Positions 13,607 to 28,100 of a DNA stretch of 64,000 nt are shown here, piece by piece. This stretch comes from Onchocerca volvulus. Taxonomy: Eukaryota > Nematoda > Chromadorea > Rhabditida > Onchocercidae. Every line of letters starts with the position of its first letter. The stretch's first letter is position 1. Location of the stretch: the NCBI GenBank assembly GCA_000499405.2, contig HG738139.1:9696616-9760615 (forward strand), given 5' to 3'. The notes beneath the pieces were generated by a model. The model was not told the DNA's origin. It searched no databases and saw only the letters and a program-made list of their open reading frames with translations. A program made the position numbers and the translations under genes.

Positions 13607-15828
13607 GTAACTGCTTTCACCTGTTATTTTCATATTTCTCTCACAAACAGATCAAAGATTCTATCATCCATTCCATGATGATATAAAGAGATTTGCAAAA
13701 GATATGGTATTTTTTGACAGAAAAAAATTTGTTTTTAAAAAAATTAAAAAAAAAAAAGGAAAGGATAGGTTAGCTATCAGAATGAGACGGAACGGAACGG
13801 AATGGTGTTGACATGTCACAAAAATTCAGCCATTTTTGATGAATAAATCATATAGCAATTAATCTGGTCAAGTTGTATAGAATGAATTAAATCCCGAAAT
13901 CTCTCAATATACCAATTTTGGTTTTCTTTCCCTTCATCACAAGACACATTTCATTGATTCCTTTGTTAATTTTAAAACGAGATTTTATTGATTTCTTTGT
14001 TTATCTCTTCATAATCAATGACCATGTGATACAAGTCATTCAAGCAACCACATAGACTATTCTATGTTTCGCGATGCATATTGTTTAATATCATTTTATC
14101 AAAGATCAAAACGACATTTTATCGACGAAAAATCAATTCATTTGCTAGACAAATGCTATCTGTCCATCTGTTTGTCCTCATTTTCATATTTGTTAGCGAT
14201 TCCAAACAATTTTCCACACATATTTGAAGACAGAAACAATCAGTAACGTTAACATCCTTCATTCTTCTATAATCATTCTTTCGTAATGTGACGTGCTTTT
14301 TCATGCTTCAAAGAATTGATCGTTCATTTCGTACAGATGCGGGAGAGATGAAAAGTTTCGGAGGATAAAGGAAAATAGATCAGAAGGCTCAACGATCTAC
14401 TGAAATCCTAATCAGAAGATAGCTAGTAATGATGAGATTCTCTCCTAGTTTCCTGATTATTATGGATTTTCTGACAGGTTTTTGGTTCTATAAAATAACG
14501 CCGAACTCAACACAACATTTTTAGCTTATTAAAGATAAACGAATAATTGATCTTCGTCGTGCATCTTTGATAATCCAAATGAATCACATTTATGATTTTT
14601 GAACTAAATAATAGGAGGATATTATTATTTTGATCCAACAATGTTTAAATTTAGAATTGCTAAAATCTATAAATTTGAAATGATAGTTTTATGATTTTTC
14701 CATTGTAATCTATTGGTGACATATTCGTAAGCCCAGTGATGTTTACAATGTTTGCAAACTTTTTCCGACGATCAGTGTAATTGAACCGTTTCTCCTGATA
14801 AAGTGGCTTATTCAGGATTTCATTATGTTGTCACTTTTTGCTAGATGGAGATAAATTTGAATTAATTGAAAAATTTTAACTAAACTCACTACTTTTCATT
14901 ATTTAATTCATTCATGAGATCATAAAATTCTTTGAATACCAAATATTGTATTTCAATCCCGGTAATCGATTTTACCGATTTACTGGAATGTCCTGAATTT
15001 TCAGATTATTTTGCATAATGCATTTAATGTTGTGAAACTTTTGTTTTCTTTTAATTTAATTTTATTGAATCTTAAAAGTAGTTACTGTGAATATCGATTG
15101 AACGATTTTTCATAACAAATTCAGAAGTTTAAGTTTGTGATTCTTTATTTCCCAATTCTTCCAATTGCCAATGTCATCATCATCGCATCAGCTGAAGAAG
15201 CATTTTTATTTTTTCCTTCTTTTTTAAAAGAAATAAATAACTTCCGTTTACCAACCAAAAATGTCAATTTGATTTAAAATTTTCTGATGGAAGTGCCATT
15301 ACCTCATCTGATATCATTCCCTTCGATAATTCACAATTCATCATGAATGAAATATTCTTTTTTATTTTTGAAAAGATATTATAATAATTTCTGCTTAGTT
15401 GAATTGCCAATTTATTACTCAAAACTGTCACACTCAGAGGATCGTCTTGTCGGTGACAAATTTGGTGACATGTTTGCTTAATGGTGAAGCGTTGTACATG
15501 TCTACAAAATTGGCATTATTTGCATCATTTTGTTCCAACTTGACTGGCAGTTTCTTTAACGTGCAGTCGTCTTTTAGTCTGCATGCTGCAGGAAGCATTT
15601 GCAGTAAATGCATGCAAAAGAAGTGAATTGTATGTCTTTTACATGCAAATAAGCTTTTCGTTATTGTTCGTTGTCAAAAATCTTTTTATATCAATTCGGT
15701 CTTATCGCTATCATTTGCTTTCTCTTTCTTATTCTTTTATTAGCATTCCTTTTTTTTTTTTTCAAAAAAACTATTTCTGAATATTGTTGGAGCATGGATT
15801 TTGCTATGCTGATAATACTAATTTCATT

Positions 15829-15870
15829 TGCGTGTATTACGTGAACTTAACACGTAAGCATTTCACGTAG
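15829..15870. promoter_or_regulatory. Cluster of ACGTG motifs with inverted repeat
   Basis: TTACGTG at 15,837-15,843 and CACGTAA at 15,851-15,857 form an exact inverted repeat around a 7-bp spacer. A third CACGTA follows at about 15,864. ACGTG cores are bound by bHLH-PAS and bZIP factors in animals. A regulatory role is inference; no transcription start is mapped here. Confidence 0.25.
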
Positions 15871-18103
15871 AAAGATTTTTTTTGATTACAAATGGTTGAA
15901 ATAATCACTTAAACCTTCTATCTTCCACACATCTTCCTTTAATCTTTTTTTTGCATTTACTAGGAAGAAGGCTTTCTTGGCTGTTTATGAAGAGTGCATG
16001 GATTGAACTAAAAAAAGGTTAACGATTTTCATTGTAATCAAAATGACTTCTGTTATATGTTTTTAAAAAATTTTCATAAAAATTACATCACAAATAACTC
16101 GTAGATTTTATTCATTTCATAGGTTTTTGTTCATTTTTGCAATTTTCATAAATCACACTTAGAACAGGAACTTTTAAACAATGGTTTGAAGTAGAGAAAG
16201 AGTCAAGAATACTGGGAGGATGAATGAAAAATAATTTGAGTGATTTTGATTTTGACCTTTTGAATGATGGCAGCATTTCTCATAATTTGATCCAAGTTAT
16301 GACAGTATTTAATTGATCTCTATCATATGTCTTTTAAAATTTTTTAAAGTCATAACTTGAATCGAATGTTTAATGAAATTTTGAAATTCCAAACTTTTGA
16401 AGTCTATTAGTATCAAAAATTTGGGTCAATTTTTAGCCATTGTCTTAAAGATAGCAATTGCTATCCCTTGTTCTCATCTTAGTTCCAACTTTTAAACATT
16501 CCCTATTTTTCGTATTCAAAAAATTCAAGTTATCTTATTATAAGAAAAAAAAAAAACCCTTCTATTTGCGAATAAATTTATCCGAGTAAGATTGCTTCAA
16601 ATTCAATTTATTCAAATTAAATTTCAATTTTACTCCTCATTTCTCAAAAAACATTATCTATTCGAAATTGCCGAAAATTCGCAGCCTTTTATCTTCGAAT
16701 CTTTAATACCATTTCAGTTCTTCTTAATATTCTTCTTATTGTGTCAGAGCTTATATGCGACATCAGAATATTTTAAATGAGACAAAGAGTTATATTTTCA
16801 AACAATCAATAATTTAAATTTAAATTTTCCAGCAACAATTTGTTTAATGTCATGAATTGGCGTAAAATTTTTATTGAGAATGGAGATTATGTTATTATGC
16901 TAATTATTAAATTATTATGTTAATTGCCGCTATAAACCGACTATATTTTCAATTTCTGTTGTTTGTCTCATCCAATATTTTCGCTGCTTTTATTTCAAAT
17001 TGAATATAAATGAGTGATACAAATAGTTGTAATAACAATTTGACCTTTCATTACTATAAAAAATATTCTATCTTTTTCTCTTTTTTTACTCTATCGTAGA
17101 AACCTAGGATCAAGCTGGGCTTGATATTATGGTACCACTGTTGGCATATATAATATTTTGACTAAGCTGACTGGATTAGCAATATGCCAGGATCAGTGTA
17201 ATATGTGACATGGTTCGATTTTAGTTAGATAAATTAAATATGAATGTTGATAATGTTTTCAAATAGAAGTCTTAAAACATTACATCACAAATAATTCAAT
17301 TTAAGAAGAAATTTAGATTCGAATAAAATCAGAAAGACCATTGGATATGTTTAGACAATTAAGGAAGCTGGGAACTTTTCTCTTATTTTCGTCATTCATT
17401 AATTAATACATACTGGCATTCACTCTTTCCTTTCTAGAAGCTTTAAGGATTATAAATTAAAAATCAATTTATTTTTAGGATGTCATATCACGAAGTCTTC
17501 ACGAACTTGCATCAATAACTATTAAAAACGAGGACGACAAAAAGACTAAATTTTCGAGACGGTTGTTTTTTTTTTTTTTTTTTTAAATCAAGTTTGTTAG
17601 AGCAAATAATTTTATGTTCAAATAATTTCGAAAATGCAAGAACTTTTTTGAATTCTGAAAAGAACGTGGCTTCGTTTAGTTTTGTCACTTTGTGTTACAA
17701 AAGATGTTAGAAGAGCAAATATAGCGAAATGCGCTATTAAACATTTATTCGAAAAATCACTTCAAGAAATCTCGAATTCACATTGAATTACCTGTCTTGG
17801 ATTCTAGAAGATGTGATGGTACTTCTAGGAGAATGAATTGAAAATATGAAATAATTCAGTTAGGCCATTTACCAGTCACTTTTCTTTATATTTTAAGGCA
17901 CTTTATCTAATTTACGCTTATCTCATCCATTTCTTATATTAGATCCTGTCTAGCATCTATCTGTAGTTGTTGGCTGACTCAAAATGCTTTCACGTCCCAA
18001 GAGATTTGATTAGGATTTATAAGACTTTTTGGCCAAAGATTTTTCACATTAAGATTTTTTGTTTTTTCAAATCTTGATATGCGTAAAGTTAGGCGACGAA
18101 TTC

Positions 18104-18196
18104 ATGTCATTTTTCCTTCTTAACAAAATAGAAATTTTAGTGAGAAGGAAAAATGACATATTATGAAAAGACAAATTTTTCCTTCTTAACAAAATT
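18104..18196. repeat. 17-bp perfect inverted repeat plus overlapping direct repeat
   Basis: ATGTCATTTTTCCTTCT at 18,104-18,120 has its exact reverse complement at 18,143-18,159, giving a 17-bp stem with a 22-base loop. TTTTTCCTTCTTAACAAAAT then recurs as a direct repeat at about 18,177-18,196, and the loop segment AAAATAGAAATTTT has its reverse complement AAAATTTCTATTTT just beyond. The block could form a hairpin in RNA or reflect local duplication with inversion. Confidence 0.6.
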
Positions 18197-19110
18197 TCTA
18201 TTTTTGATCTCAGAGATTTTTTATTCTGAAGAAAATTAAAAATTTGAAGTGGTCAGTTTTTTTTTGAAGGAAACGGTTCCATTTTTTTAAAATCTCCATA
18301 ATTGAAAAATTTTAAAACAATTTTAAACGCATCGCATTTTAATTTGAGCATTCAGTTAGAATCTAAAAATAATTAAAATTTGCAAAAAATTTTAGTATCT
18401 AATTTTGAATATCTAATTTTCTGCTTTCTCCATACAATCTCATTCTTTTTCAGTGGATTAATTCATGTTCATTAAGAGATCCAAAATTGGTTCTCGTTAA
18501 GTAAGAATCTATTATAGATGGACAAATAGGCTACTGGTCAAGGGCACTGAGAAAATAACCAGAAAGCCATTTCATTTCATCTTCAAAGCTCAATATCCAG
18601 GCTTCAAGGAGAGAATATTTGTTAATGAAGAGGACAGGAAGTGAAGCACAATTTTAAATTAGTACCAATTGATGGTCATTAGAAGTGTACCGTCCTGCAA
18701 ACTTAATCAAATATAAGCTGTGAATAGTCAATGCTGCATTTGTTTACAATTCTTTCCACTGATTGTTTGTCATCAACTTCTGATACGTAACTATTTCTTC
18801 CTTCTGACACAAAATTATGGCTGATAACGCTGAATACGTAGCAAAAGTAATCAGAATAATTGTAAACTTTGTGATAAAGTCTCATTTTGAAGATATTTTT
18901 GTCAGTCGCCTTTTTCCAATACATAATCGAATTATGAAAATTGTATAAAATCTTCGAGAATTTCTTAGGAAAAAAAAAAAAACGATAGAATTATCTTTTT
19001 TAAAAGTACCAATGTAAATGGAAGTGATAACGAATGATATTTCTGACAGCATTAATTAACTCAATTTCAGAAATACTTTCTTCTCATTACTTCTATCTTT
19101 CTGTTTTTAG

Positions 19111-22100
19111 AAATCGTCAATCTTCGTCAGATCTTCTTTCATCTGCTATTTATCGAAAGAATTCATTTCCTGCTACTTGCTTATCCCAGCATGACATTGT
19201 AAACTTTGTGCAATCATTCTCATCAAATGATGATCAACGTGGTATGTTCAGAAATCTACGCTTTTGAGCTAAGAACATCGTTGTTGAAAATTGTTGCTTA
19301 CTCGAAAAAGAAGCGGCGATATCCAAGTTTTTATGGATTATTCACGAAGATTTGAAAGTAATATGATGAGCATGAAGTACTGCAAGTTATTATTAGCTTT
19401 GGATTGATGTTCAAGTTTTCGTGAGATAAAGAGATTTCTTAATGATAAGCTTCTTCAAGTCGAAATCGCACTGCAATTTATTTGTAGATTAATGTAATAC
19501 TTTTACAAGTGTTACCATATTAACTAATTCAATTCCAGTTTAAAATTGAATTGAAATTTAGCGATGTTTAGTCCGAATTCCTTCTGAATTCTTTCCAACA
19601 TGGAAATTCTTGAAAGAAAAAATAGAAAATCATGAGATTTTAGGGCAAAGAATAGGAAAAGCGTCTGGAAAACTGGAATTCCAGAAAAGATTTTCTAAAA
19701 AATAAAAATTGAAAGTTTTGGTGAAATATGTAAAATTTATAAAAAAGTTTTGCAGCAGATGCAGAATATTACGTGTCATCACGTCGTAAACGTTTTACAC
19801 GTCGCCAACGTCGTAATTTAACGGGTGGGATTTTTGGAAAACGTACGTCGAAGTCAACTTCAGCTTTAAATAAAGTACATAGGTCAGAATCTACAAGTAG
19901 CAGTGATAATAATAATATCAACGAGCGAAGAAAACGATCGGTAAGTGTTATCAAAGTATTATAATAAGATGGTTAAGTGGTTAAGAGGAGGCAACACTTG
20001 TCATGAAAAGTTTGAAATTTTTAATCCTTTCTTTTAAATCTGAATATTGATTTCTTATTTTACAAACTTTCTGGAAAATAATGGATATATTTCTTCCTTT
20101 TTATTGCACAAATTCTGTTTATATACTAATGAATATAATTTAGCGATTTCCTCCTTAGCTTTTTATTCATACTAATGGATAGCATAAAATTCAGAAATAT
20201 TTTTCACTCTTAAGGTTCGGCTTTCTTAAAAGGTGATTAAGGTTGCAATAATAAGCGTTCATGAAATATTAGGTTGTATTATTATTTCCAATTCTTGAAT
20301 TTTCAGTGGAAAATTAAAAATTTTTGAAAATTTGTAAAATTTGCGCAATTTTTGCAGATTCAATTAACGACTGCAAGTAAGAGAGGTCAATCAACAGCTT
20401 CACGCCGAGCAACAACATCAACGGAAGCAGCTTTTCTTTCATTGAGACAAAATTATGTTAATTCCAGTTTGATCACTCGATCGACAACAGAAATTTGCTG
20501 CAAATCAACTTCAACGCGGCCATCAACATCCATCGAACCGACTGATATTTTCCAGAAATTCAAAGGTTTCACACTGATGCTTCTTTTGAGAAAAGCCACC
20601 TTGAAATTACCTGTTATTTTGAAGATAATTATCAGTAGTCGGTACTATACAAAGTGTTGCCACTTATTTTCATCCTTCGAAGGACACAAACTATTCAAAT
20701 ATTTGTTGTCTATCGATGGTTCTACATCGATTCACATTATTATATATGTTTTGAACCTGTAAATAGTCCCCTTGTGGTTCATCTATGAATTTAGTTAGTG
20801 CAATTTGTTGTTTTGTTAGTTGCTAGATTGAGATCCAAGATAACGGACATCATAGCAAGAGATAATAATTAATAATTAATATGAAATCAATCTAAGGACC
20901 AACAGCTCGAAAAGCTCGTCGTCGTACACTTCGATATAAATTGAATTCATTCGTCAATAATAATCAATTCGAGACGAAAGCAGGGTCACAAGCAGGGTAA
21001 GTGCTACAGTATTGCAAATCGCAAAGCAATATGCCATAATTTTATATTTCAAAAATTCTTCGAATTCCATTACTTTCATTTTTGATCATCTTTTTAACTG
21101 ATGATTCTTTCCAGGTTGGACGTTCATAATATACAATTCGAAAAAGATACGCTTGTTCGACGTTCTGTATCTGTCCGAGAGTTGAACGGAACGATGATCG
21201 ATTTTACTAATCAAGATTCCGTTACCAGGTATTTTCCTAAATTCACTTTTCTCTTTCTTTTTTTCAATTTCTATTCTTACGATGCAAAGATATTTGTTTT
21301 CAATAATTTTCTTCATCAGAATTGAACAAAAGTTTCAAACAATCAGATGATCATTTTTAAATCACGAGAACTTTATATTACCGTTCAGAATTCCCAAAAC
21401 AGGTCAATCTGATATTATTGATTAAGTAGAGAAAAACTTTTGGAATAAAAGTTTAAAATGTCCGCCAATTTTGACCTATCTATTATTCTTCTGATTTTGC
21501 CCTTTCTTTTGCGCTTCACTGAAAATTTGCACGGAAAAAATTCGCAATGAACAGTGAAATGATTGACATCAATCAATATTCATCATTCAATTCATCATAA
21601 ATTCGAACATGAGATATTTCTAATTTTTGCACAGTTTCTGCTTCTTTTTGTTTATTTAAATCCACTAATCACAATTTATTCATGCAAATATATTCTACTG
21701 TGATAACAGTAATCTTTGGATAATTTCTAAAAAAAAAAAAAATATTCATCAATCACAACTATTTCTGATATTATAAATTTCGAAAAAAATTTTTTCTTCT
21801 TTGCTGCAAAAATTAATTTCGATCTGTTACATTAATGCGGGGAATCTATTCAATCTGAAAAGATTATTTTGAATTCTGATTCAATTCATCTTACCATTTT
21901 CTTTCAAATCTAGGATTGAAGAGAATCAATTTTAATTTAATTCGATTTAATTTGATTTTTTAATTTTTTTTTAAAATAATTGTGAATATGGTAATTTTCA
22001 ATACATATGATAATTAAAAGTTCATTTTTCTCAGATGGACGTCGCAAATTCTTGCCGAAATAGATTCATTACCATCTAGTAGTTTTGATTTAACTGGACA

Positions 22101-25100
22101 ATCAACTCGGCAATTATCACCTTTTATCATCTCTGCTACTTCGGGTGCTATCACTGATAGTATTATTAGTAGTACTACTACTGATGCTGATATGGTACGT
22201 CCCAATGAGCTTAAATACGATTCCTTAAAGGTACATGTTTGTTTTAGTAATTAATTGAGCAATTAATTTAAAACATTCTTTACAGAGGATTTCAAAGTTA
22301 TTTTCGTAATATTCAAATATGATGGATAAATAAAATCATCATTTCACACATATAATACTTTGTTTAGTGGATTAATATTGAATAAAATCTTTTACCAAAT
22401 GAATGATATCACAAGAGATAAGGAATGAGTTTGTTGTTTTTTCCTAATTAATTTTTGTTTATTTTAATTGATCAAAAATTGCAATTTAAGCAAAATATGC
22501 AATCGCCAGTAAGAAATAATTCAAATCTTTCGTTCGAAATGGGTGTAATGAATTCGACGCCATCAGCACAATCGCATGATAACGAATCGCAAATTTCTCT
22601 ACCAACTCATCATCATCGGACGCAGAAAATCGCATCAAAATCCAGTTCTAGTCATTTTATAAAATTTCAAAAAAGAAATTCCTATAAAAAAGTATCGTTT
22701 TTATTTTTATCAATGATTAATTGAGATAAATTTCTCTTCATGAAGTTGAATTCAAAAAATGTATAAAATAGCAATGGATTTTTTGAAATTTCAACTATCC
22801 TTCATTTTTTGCTTTAACAAAGTTTTATTTCATTTTTGATCAGCGATTTAAATAAATAATTCCATTCCTTTGCAAAAAAAGAGTTTTACGGAAGAATTTT
22901 TGAAATTTTTTTAAAAATTTGTATTCGAACGAAAGGTTTTTTTTTTAAGTTGCATATATATATAAATAGACTTTTGTTCTGAAAGATTGGTTGATGGACG
23001 GATTTTCAGATTGAATTCCATTATTCGTATTACTTAGTGCAGATAAGCCTTTTTGCTTTGCAATGCAAAATTTAATTTGACCTTTCATTCCGCTCAACCT
23101 TTTCATCTCTCTATTTCGCTAATGTTTCCAAAAACTTTGAAGACTTTTTTTTCAACACAAAGAAGGAAGCAGGAAAAAGGCTCGGAGTTAGGAAAAGACC
23201 TGAAATCGAAAATAGGCAATTTGAAAGCTACAAGTGAGAAATAGTAATTTGTGGCTGAAGAGGAAATAATTTTGCCCATAGACTTTATGGCTGAAATGGG
23301 ACAGAAAGAGGAAGAAAGAGAGAAATGAAATTTTCAGGCAATCATTTGATTCATTTATTTACTTTACCGATTTTAATTAGATTTACCAAGCATTATGGCA
23401 ATGTTTCGTTCATCAATCTTTCTCTTCATTTCTTTCTTTTTCTTTTCTTTTTTTTTCCATTAAGCATTATCTCTCGTAAAAGTTTGTTTAAATTTTAAAA
23501 GAGAGGATTGGGAATGAAAGGCGAATTTAAAATGGAAATTGAATTAATGATAAAAATGCTACAGTAAAATAAAACAAGTTAAAATAGTTAAAAAGTAAAA
23601 TGTCACATTACTTTTTATACCTAAAAAAAACAGCCTATCCTCATTTTATGGCCAAATTAGAGTGGAAATGAATTTTGTAGCCATAAAATCGTAGCCATAA
23701 CATTTTCAGAATATTTGGCGCCAGTCAATGGAAATTCCTGAAGTTTCTTGTACAGCACATATAGTATTAACAGCACGACCATCGAATCGTCGCAAGCAAT
23801 CAGTGCATGCAATCGTTATCAGTGTACCAAAAGATACGGAAAAATCAGAGAAACTTCATTTCTTATCGCCAAAATTCAGCAACAATAATTGTAGCTCAAA
23901 TTTGCAAAATTGTGCCAGTGTTAAAAATGCAAGCAACTACAATGAATCGTCACGTTTATGGCGTTTTTTGCCACGGAAAAAATATTCATCTTTCAAAAAA
24001 TATTTAAAATTGTACCAGAAAAGTACTCCAACGACCGAAATCATTTCTGACACCAAAGTTTCGGGATTAAGCAAAGGAAATTCACCGATAATTATGAATG
24101 GCAAAAATCATCTTCCTCAATGTAATTCCGGATTAAAGTGGAAAATTAAAGAAATAGAATCAAATCATGGCCTACCACTATCCAGAACTAATTTATCTTT
24201 AGTTCTGGATATAAAACCAGACCAACGTTTCTCACAAATGCCAAATTCAGTTCATGGACAGTTGTCTGGTTATGAGACCGCAAATGATGTAAAATGGAGA
24301 AGCAATATTGACAGTGCTGATTTGAGAGTAGGTTTTCTAATTTTCACGCTACCACAAGATTTTTCAATTCATGAGCTATTTTGGATAAGGTAAGAATAGC
24401 ATTCAGATGATCTGAATTATCGGAGAGAACTTAGATCACCACAAATACCAACATGTACTGAAAATAACTTAGATAACCAGAAATAAATTAGAAACTTGTT
24501 ATACTCAAAGACCATAAATATTGTTTACTGTTATACCACTGTATCTAATCGATCGCTTTTTTTATAAAGAAATTCTTTGTGCAAATAAGAAATGTTTTGT
24601 ACTTACGATTATGATTAACATTGATTTTTGATTTCTCGAATTTTTCAATCTTTTCATCTAATTCAATTTTAAAGTTTTAAATAAATTTGAAATTCAGACC
24701 AATGATGAACGTATTGGTAGTAATCGTACATGTTTCTCTATGGAAAGTATTGATTTAGTGAAGGACAACGGCATTGATGATAGATTAAAATTTTTGGGTG
24801 AAACAAAACGGATTCAACCGGTTGATGAGACATCTTCTGCGCTTACCGTTTGGAAACGAAAGGTCAGTTGTGTTGTCTTTCTTGATTTCAGTTACGACAA
24901 ACTTTCATCTTAATATTGGAAAATGCTGTAAAATTGAATGAAAAAGGTTGGATGATTAAGTTCAATAAGTTGATCATTTGTAATTATACTTGGAGCATTT
25001 TATATATGTAACAACTTTGTATTGCCACATCAGTTAACCTTTTCTGTTCGTTGAAATGAATTGTAACAGTTATTTGTTGCAATTTCTATCAATCGTCACA

Positions 25101-28100
25101 AATATTCCCAAATTAATCTTCTAATTATATTTATTCTTTCTTCTTTTATAGTATCAATTTTAGCATTCAAATCTTTTCTTCATCTCAATTTTTGTTTTTT
25201 ATTTCCGACAATTTTGTCCAAAAATATAAACCATGGAGAGATGTCATTTGTTGGCCGAAAAATGATCCTAACATATTGACTGCTATCTTTTTTTATCTGT
25301 CATCCAAGCTATCTTTACTGAGTTTGTTTCCTTTTTGGCTTTTCAGTCTTGGATTTTTCGTATCTATCAAATTTAAATCTCCATTTCAATTTCTAAATTA
25401 CAAGCAGCGATTATAACTAACATTGCGCTAGTTGTATCATAATTTAGAACAAAGATTTTCTCGAGATACGACTTGATTTTTGCTTTAAAAATGAACGATA
25501 TGTGCCCAGATTTGCTTTTCAAATAAAAATTATATTTGAAATGATGGGAGAAAGGAATTGCAGCAAAAAAAGGAGTAAGCTAATTGTCATGTGGAGATAA
25601 TTTAGATGGAAAGGGAGCATTGAAAAAATGAATTTTACTACTACCATATTATCCGAAGAATATAAATTTAGCATTTGCTTTCTATAAATTTACCAATTTC
25701 ATTAATTCATTCGTCTCTTCAAATTTATACCATAATTTAAGCCTTTTTTTTTTCTTCGAAAATTATTCTTAAAAAGTATGAAAAAATTTCGAAACTTGAA
25801 GTTAAAATTTAAAAATGAAAGAAGTGGAAGCAATCTATTGAAATGAGGACAGCAGAATTTCTTCGATTTTTGCGACACGTAAAACTGATTGTAATTCAGC
25901 AGTAGTTTTGCAGAATAATTAGGCGTGAAAGTGATGGATCTAAAGCGCTGCATGCACATAACAATGCTTGACCTTTACTCGACCTTTGCTTCCATCAATG
26001 AACAATTTAATGAGCATAAGATAATTTCTGAAGGTCTTCAAGTCATTAGTAAAGATCAGTATTGTATTTCAGTACTTACTGTAGTGCAATTTGTCTCCAG
26101 GTATGTTTGTGGCGGTAATCTCAGAAGTTGTCTGCTAGTGATGCACTTTCTACTCTCCCACTAATTCATTCTAACTCATCGCTATTTCCTCCTTCTTTGC
26201 TTTCATTGGAGAAGTCAAAGGTCATCATTGATATGATAATCGTCCATCTATTGTACTATCATCTCTCAAATAATTCCACTTTTGAGTTACTACTACAGCA
26301 CTTCGCTGTTACTTTAATTTGAAATTAATTATTTAATTTGCACTCCGATAATGTTTGAATTATGTATTTTCCAATTATCCTTTTGTTGTCCTTGACCATT
26401 TTAGAAAGATGATAACGATAAATTGAGAAAGTGATATGGGATAAGAGATGGGATCGTGAGAAGTCTCAGTAACAGAGAATATTGTTGTAAAATGGAATAA
26501 TTGTCTTCTCGTTAAACATTATGAGAATTATCTTTTCTTATCAGTTTTATCCATCACTGATATCGACTGAATTCATAGATTGCACGACAGAAAGTGAAAT
26601 GGCCAACATCTGGCATAATAAGTCTCTTTTATTTGTCCAAGATAGGGTACTAGGCTGTGCTGACATGTTTTGTTGCATCACTGTAAGGAATTAATGCACT
26701 AAAGACTAATTAATTAATTTTGAAGAGAAATTAATTGTTAATCAAGTTCTTATATCGACAAAAAACTCATGTAAATTAATATTTTAGCAATAAAATTGAG
26801 AAGATCAAATTTTATGATAAAAATTCATTGAACTTTGACATTTCGCAATGAAATGCCGAGAAACTTAGCCAAGCTTTGAACAAGAAAAACCGAAGAAAAT
26901 GCTGAAGAAAACAGAGAAATATGCTTGAATATTTGAAATACAGCAGAATGTAATTTTTAATGTTAAGATGACTGAAAAGAAAGAGCAAGAATTTTGATTT
27001 CGACAGAAATGGGACAGACAGTTTCAAATTTCAATAATGTTGAATTATTTCAACTATTTTATTAACTTTACCCAATTACCCATTTTCGAATCATTTCTTC
27101 TTCCTATCTTTATTGCTGAAATATATCGCTTCAAAGGTAAAGATCGTCTTACACATTACACTTTTCTTTGCAATTAACATTAGTTTAATTTTGCTGCAAT
27201 TTGATTAATTCGCTTTTCACCTCATTCAACGTTGCACATTCTTGACAAATGTTTGGTAAAAATATTCGTAACAAGAGGGAACGTTTGCTCATTTTTACGT
27301 TTAAAATAATAAGAAAATAAGTGAAAAATGTAAATGAAAGTTCAAGAAAAGTTCGTGTTTGTTAATTTTATGTTTAATGAATTTCATGAAGTTCATTTAA
27401 AAAAAAAGTGATCTTTAATCTTGCCTAAAAGTTAATTTTCGCTGATATTTCAAGTAACACATCTGTTTCTATTTTATTGTGCACCACATCTCTATTTCCA
27501 GCAAATGATTTGTTCATTTTACTTTAAAATTCTTACACATTCAAAATTTTAATCCTTCATTTGAGCAGTTCGTAGTAAATGATGTGACAGCTGTTTATTG
27601 ACATCTTCTGCATTCAGTTTCAAACTTATAATTTAAATTGACAGAAACTTTTCCATTTTATTTAGCTAAAACTTATCATTATTCATTGCTTTGTTGATAA
27701 TTTCATATGTAGCGATTTTTTCTTTTCTTTTTTTTTTTTTTTTTTATTTTAAATTTCAACTGATGGCTAGAAATACGACGTGAAATTTCACAAAGACCAA
27801 AATTTATGATTGTAGATTTAAGTTAAAGTTTTAAAATTAAAAATTTTATTCCGTTTAAAATTTTAGAATTTTTTAAAATTTTGGGCGCTCTTAAATTTTG
27901 TTGTTTTTTTTTTTTTTCAATTTTTTTTAAGGAAGATGAAATTGAAATTTGAGAGAGTTAAATCTGTTGTAGAATTTTATCGATTCTTTCTTTTTGCTAG
28001 CCTTATGCGACTCTCTGGATGTTTATTTCTGGCTTGGTGGCCAAGTTTCAAGGTGTAGACATCAGGCATTGAACTTTGATATTTTTAACTGCAGACATTG

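Larger units (their letters stand above)
13607..19110. other. Non-coding stretch, probable 5' intron
   Basis: No exon could be supported. The stretch contains a cluster of ACGTG motifs near 15,829-15,870, an inverted and direct repeat block at 18,104-18,196 and several A/T runs. The coding frame of the 19,111 exon is open back to an ATG at 19,034 (19,034-19,110), which may be an alternative unspliced start, although TTTCTGTTTTTAG just before 19,111 is a strong acceptor. Confidence 0.4.

Noticed and set aside
15399..15626. 75-codon plus-strand open frame with several Cys
   Set aside because: No start or donor context and no domain; composition is like the surrounding intron.
24328..24393. Extension of the large exon to a stronger GTAAGA donor near 24,390
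   Set aside because: That donor leaves phase 2, which brings an early stop in the next exon; the donor after 24,327 keeps the frame open. It may still serve a truncated isoform.
28004..28052. Exon-like segment reading LCDSLDVYFWLGGQVS, gelsolin-like at a glance
   Set aside because: It has a good acceptor, but its phases (1 in, 2 out) do not fit between the flanking phase-0 exons, the donor GTGTAG is poor, and the match is too short.
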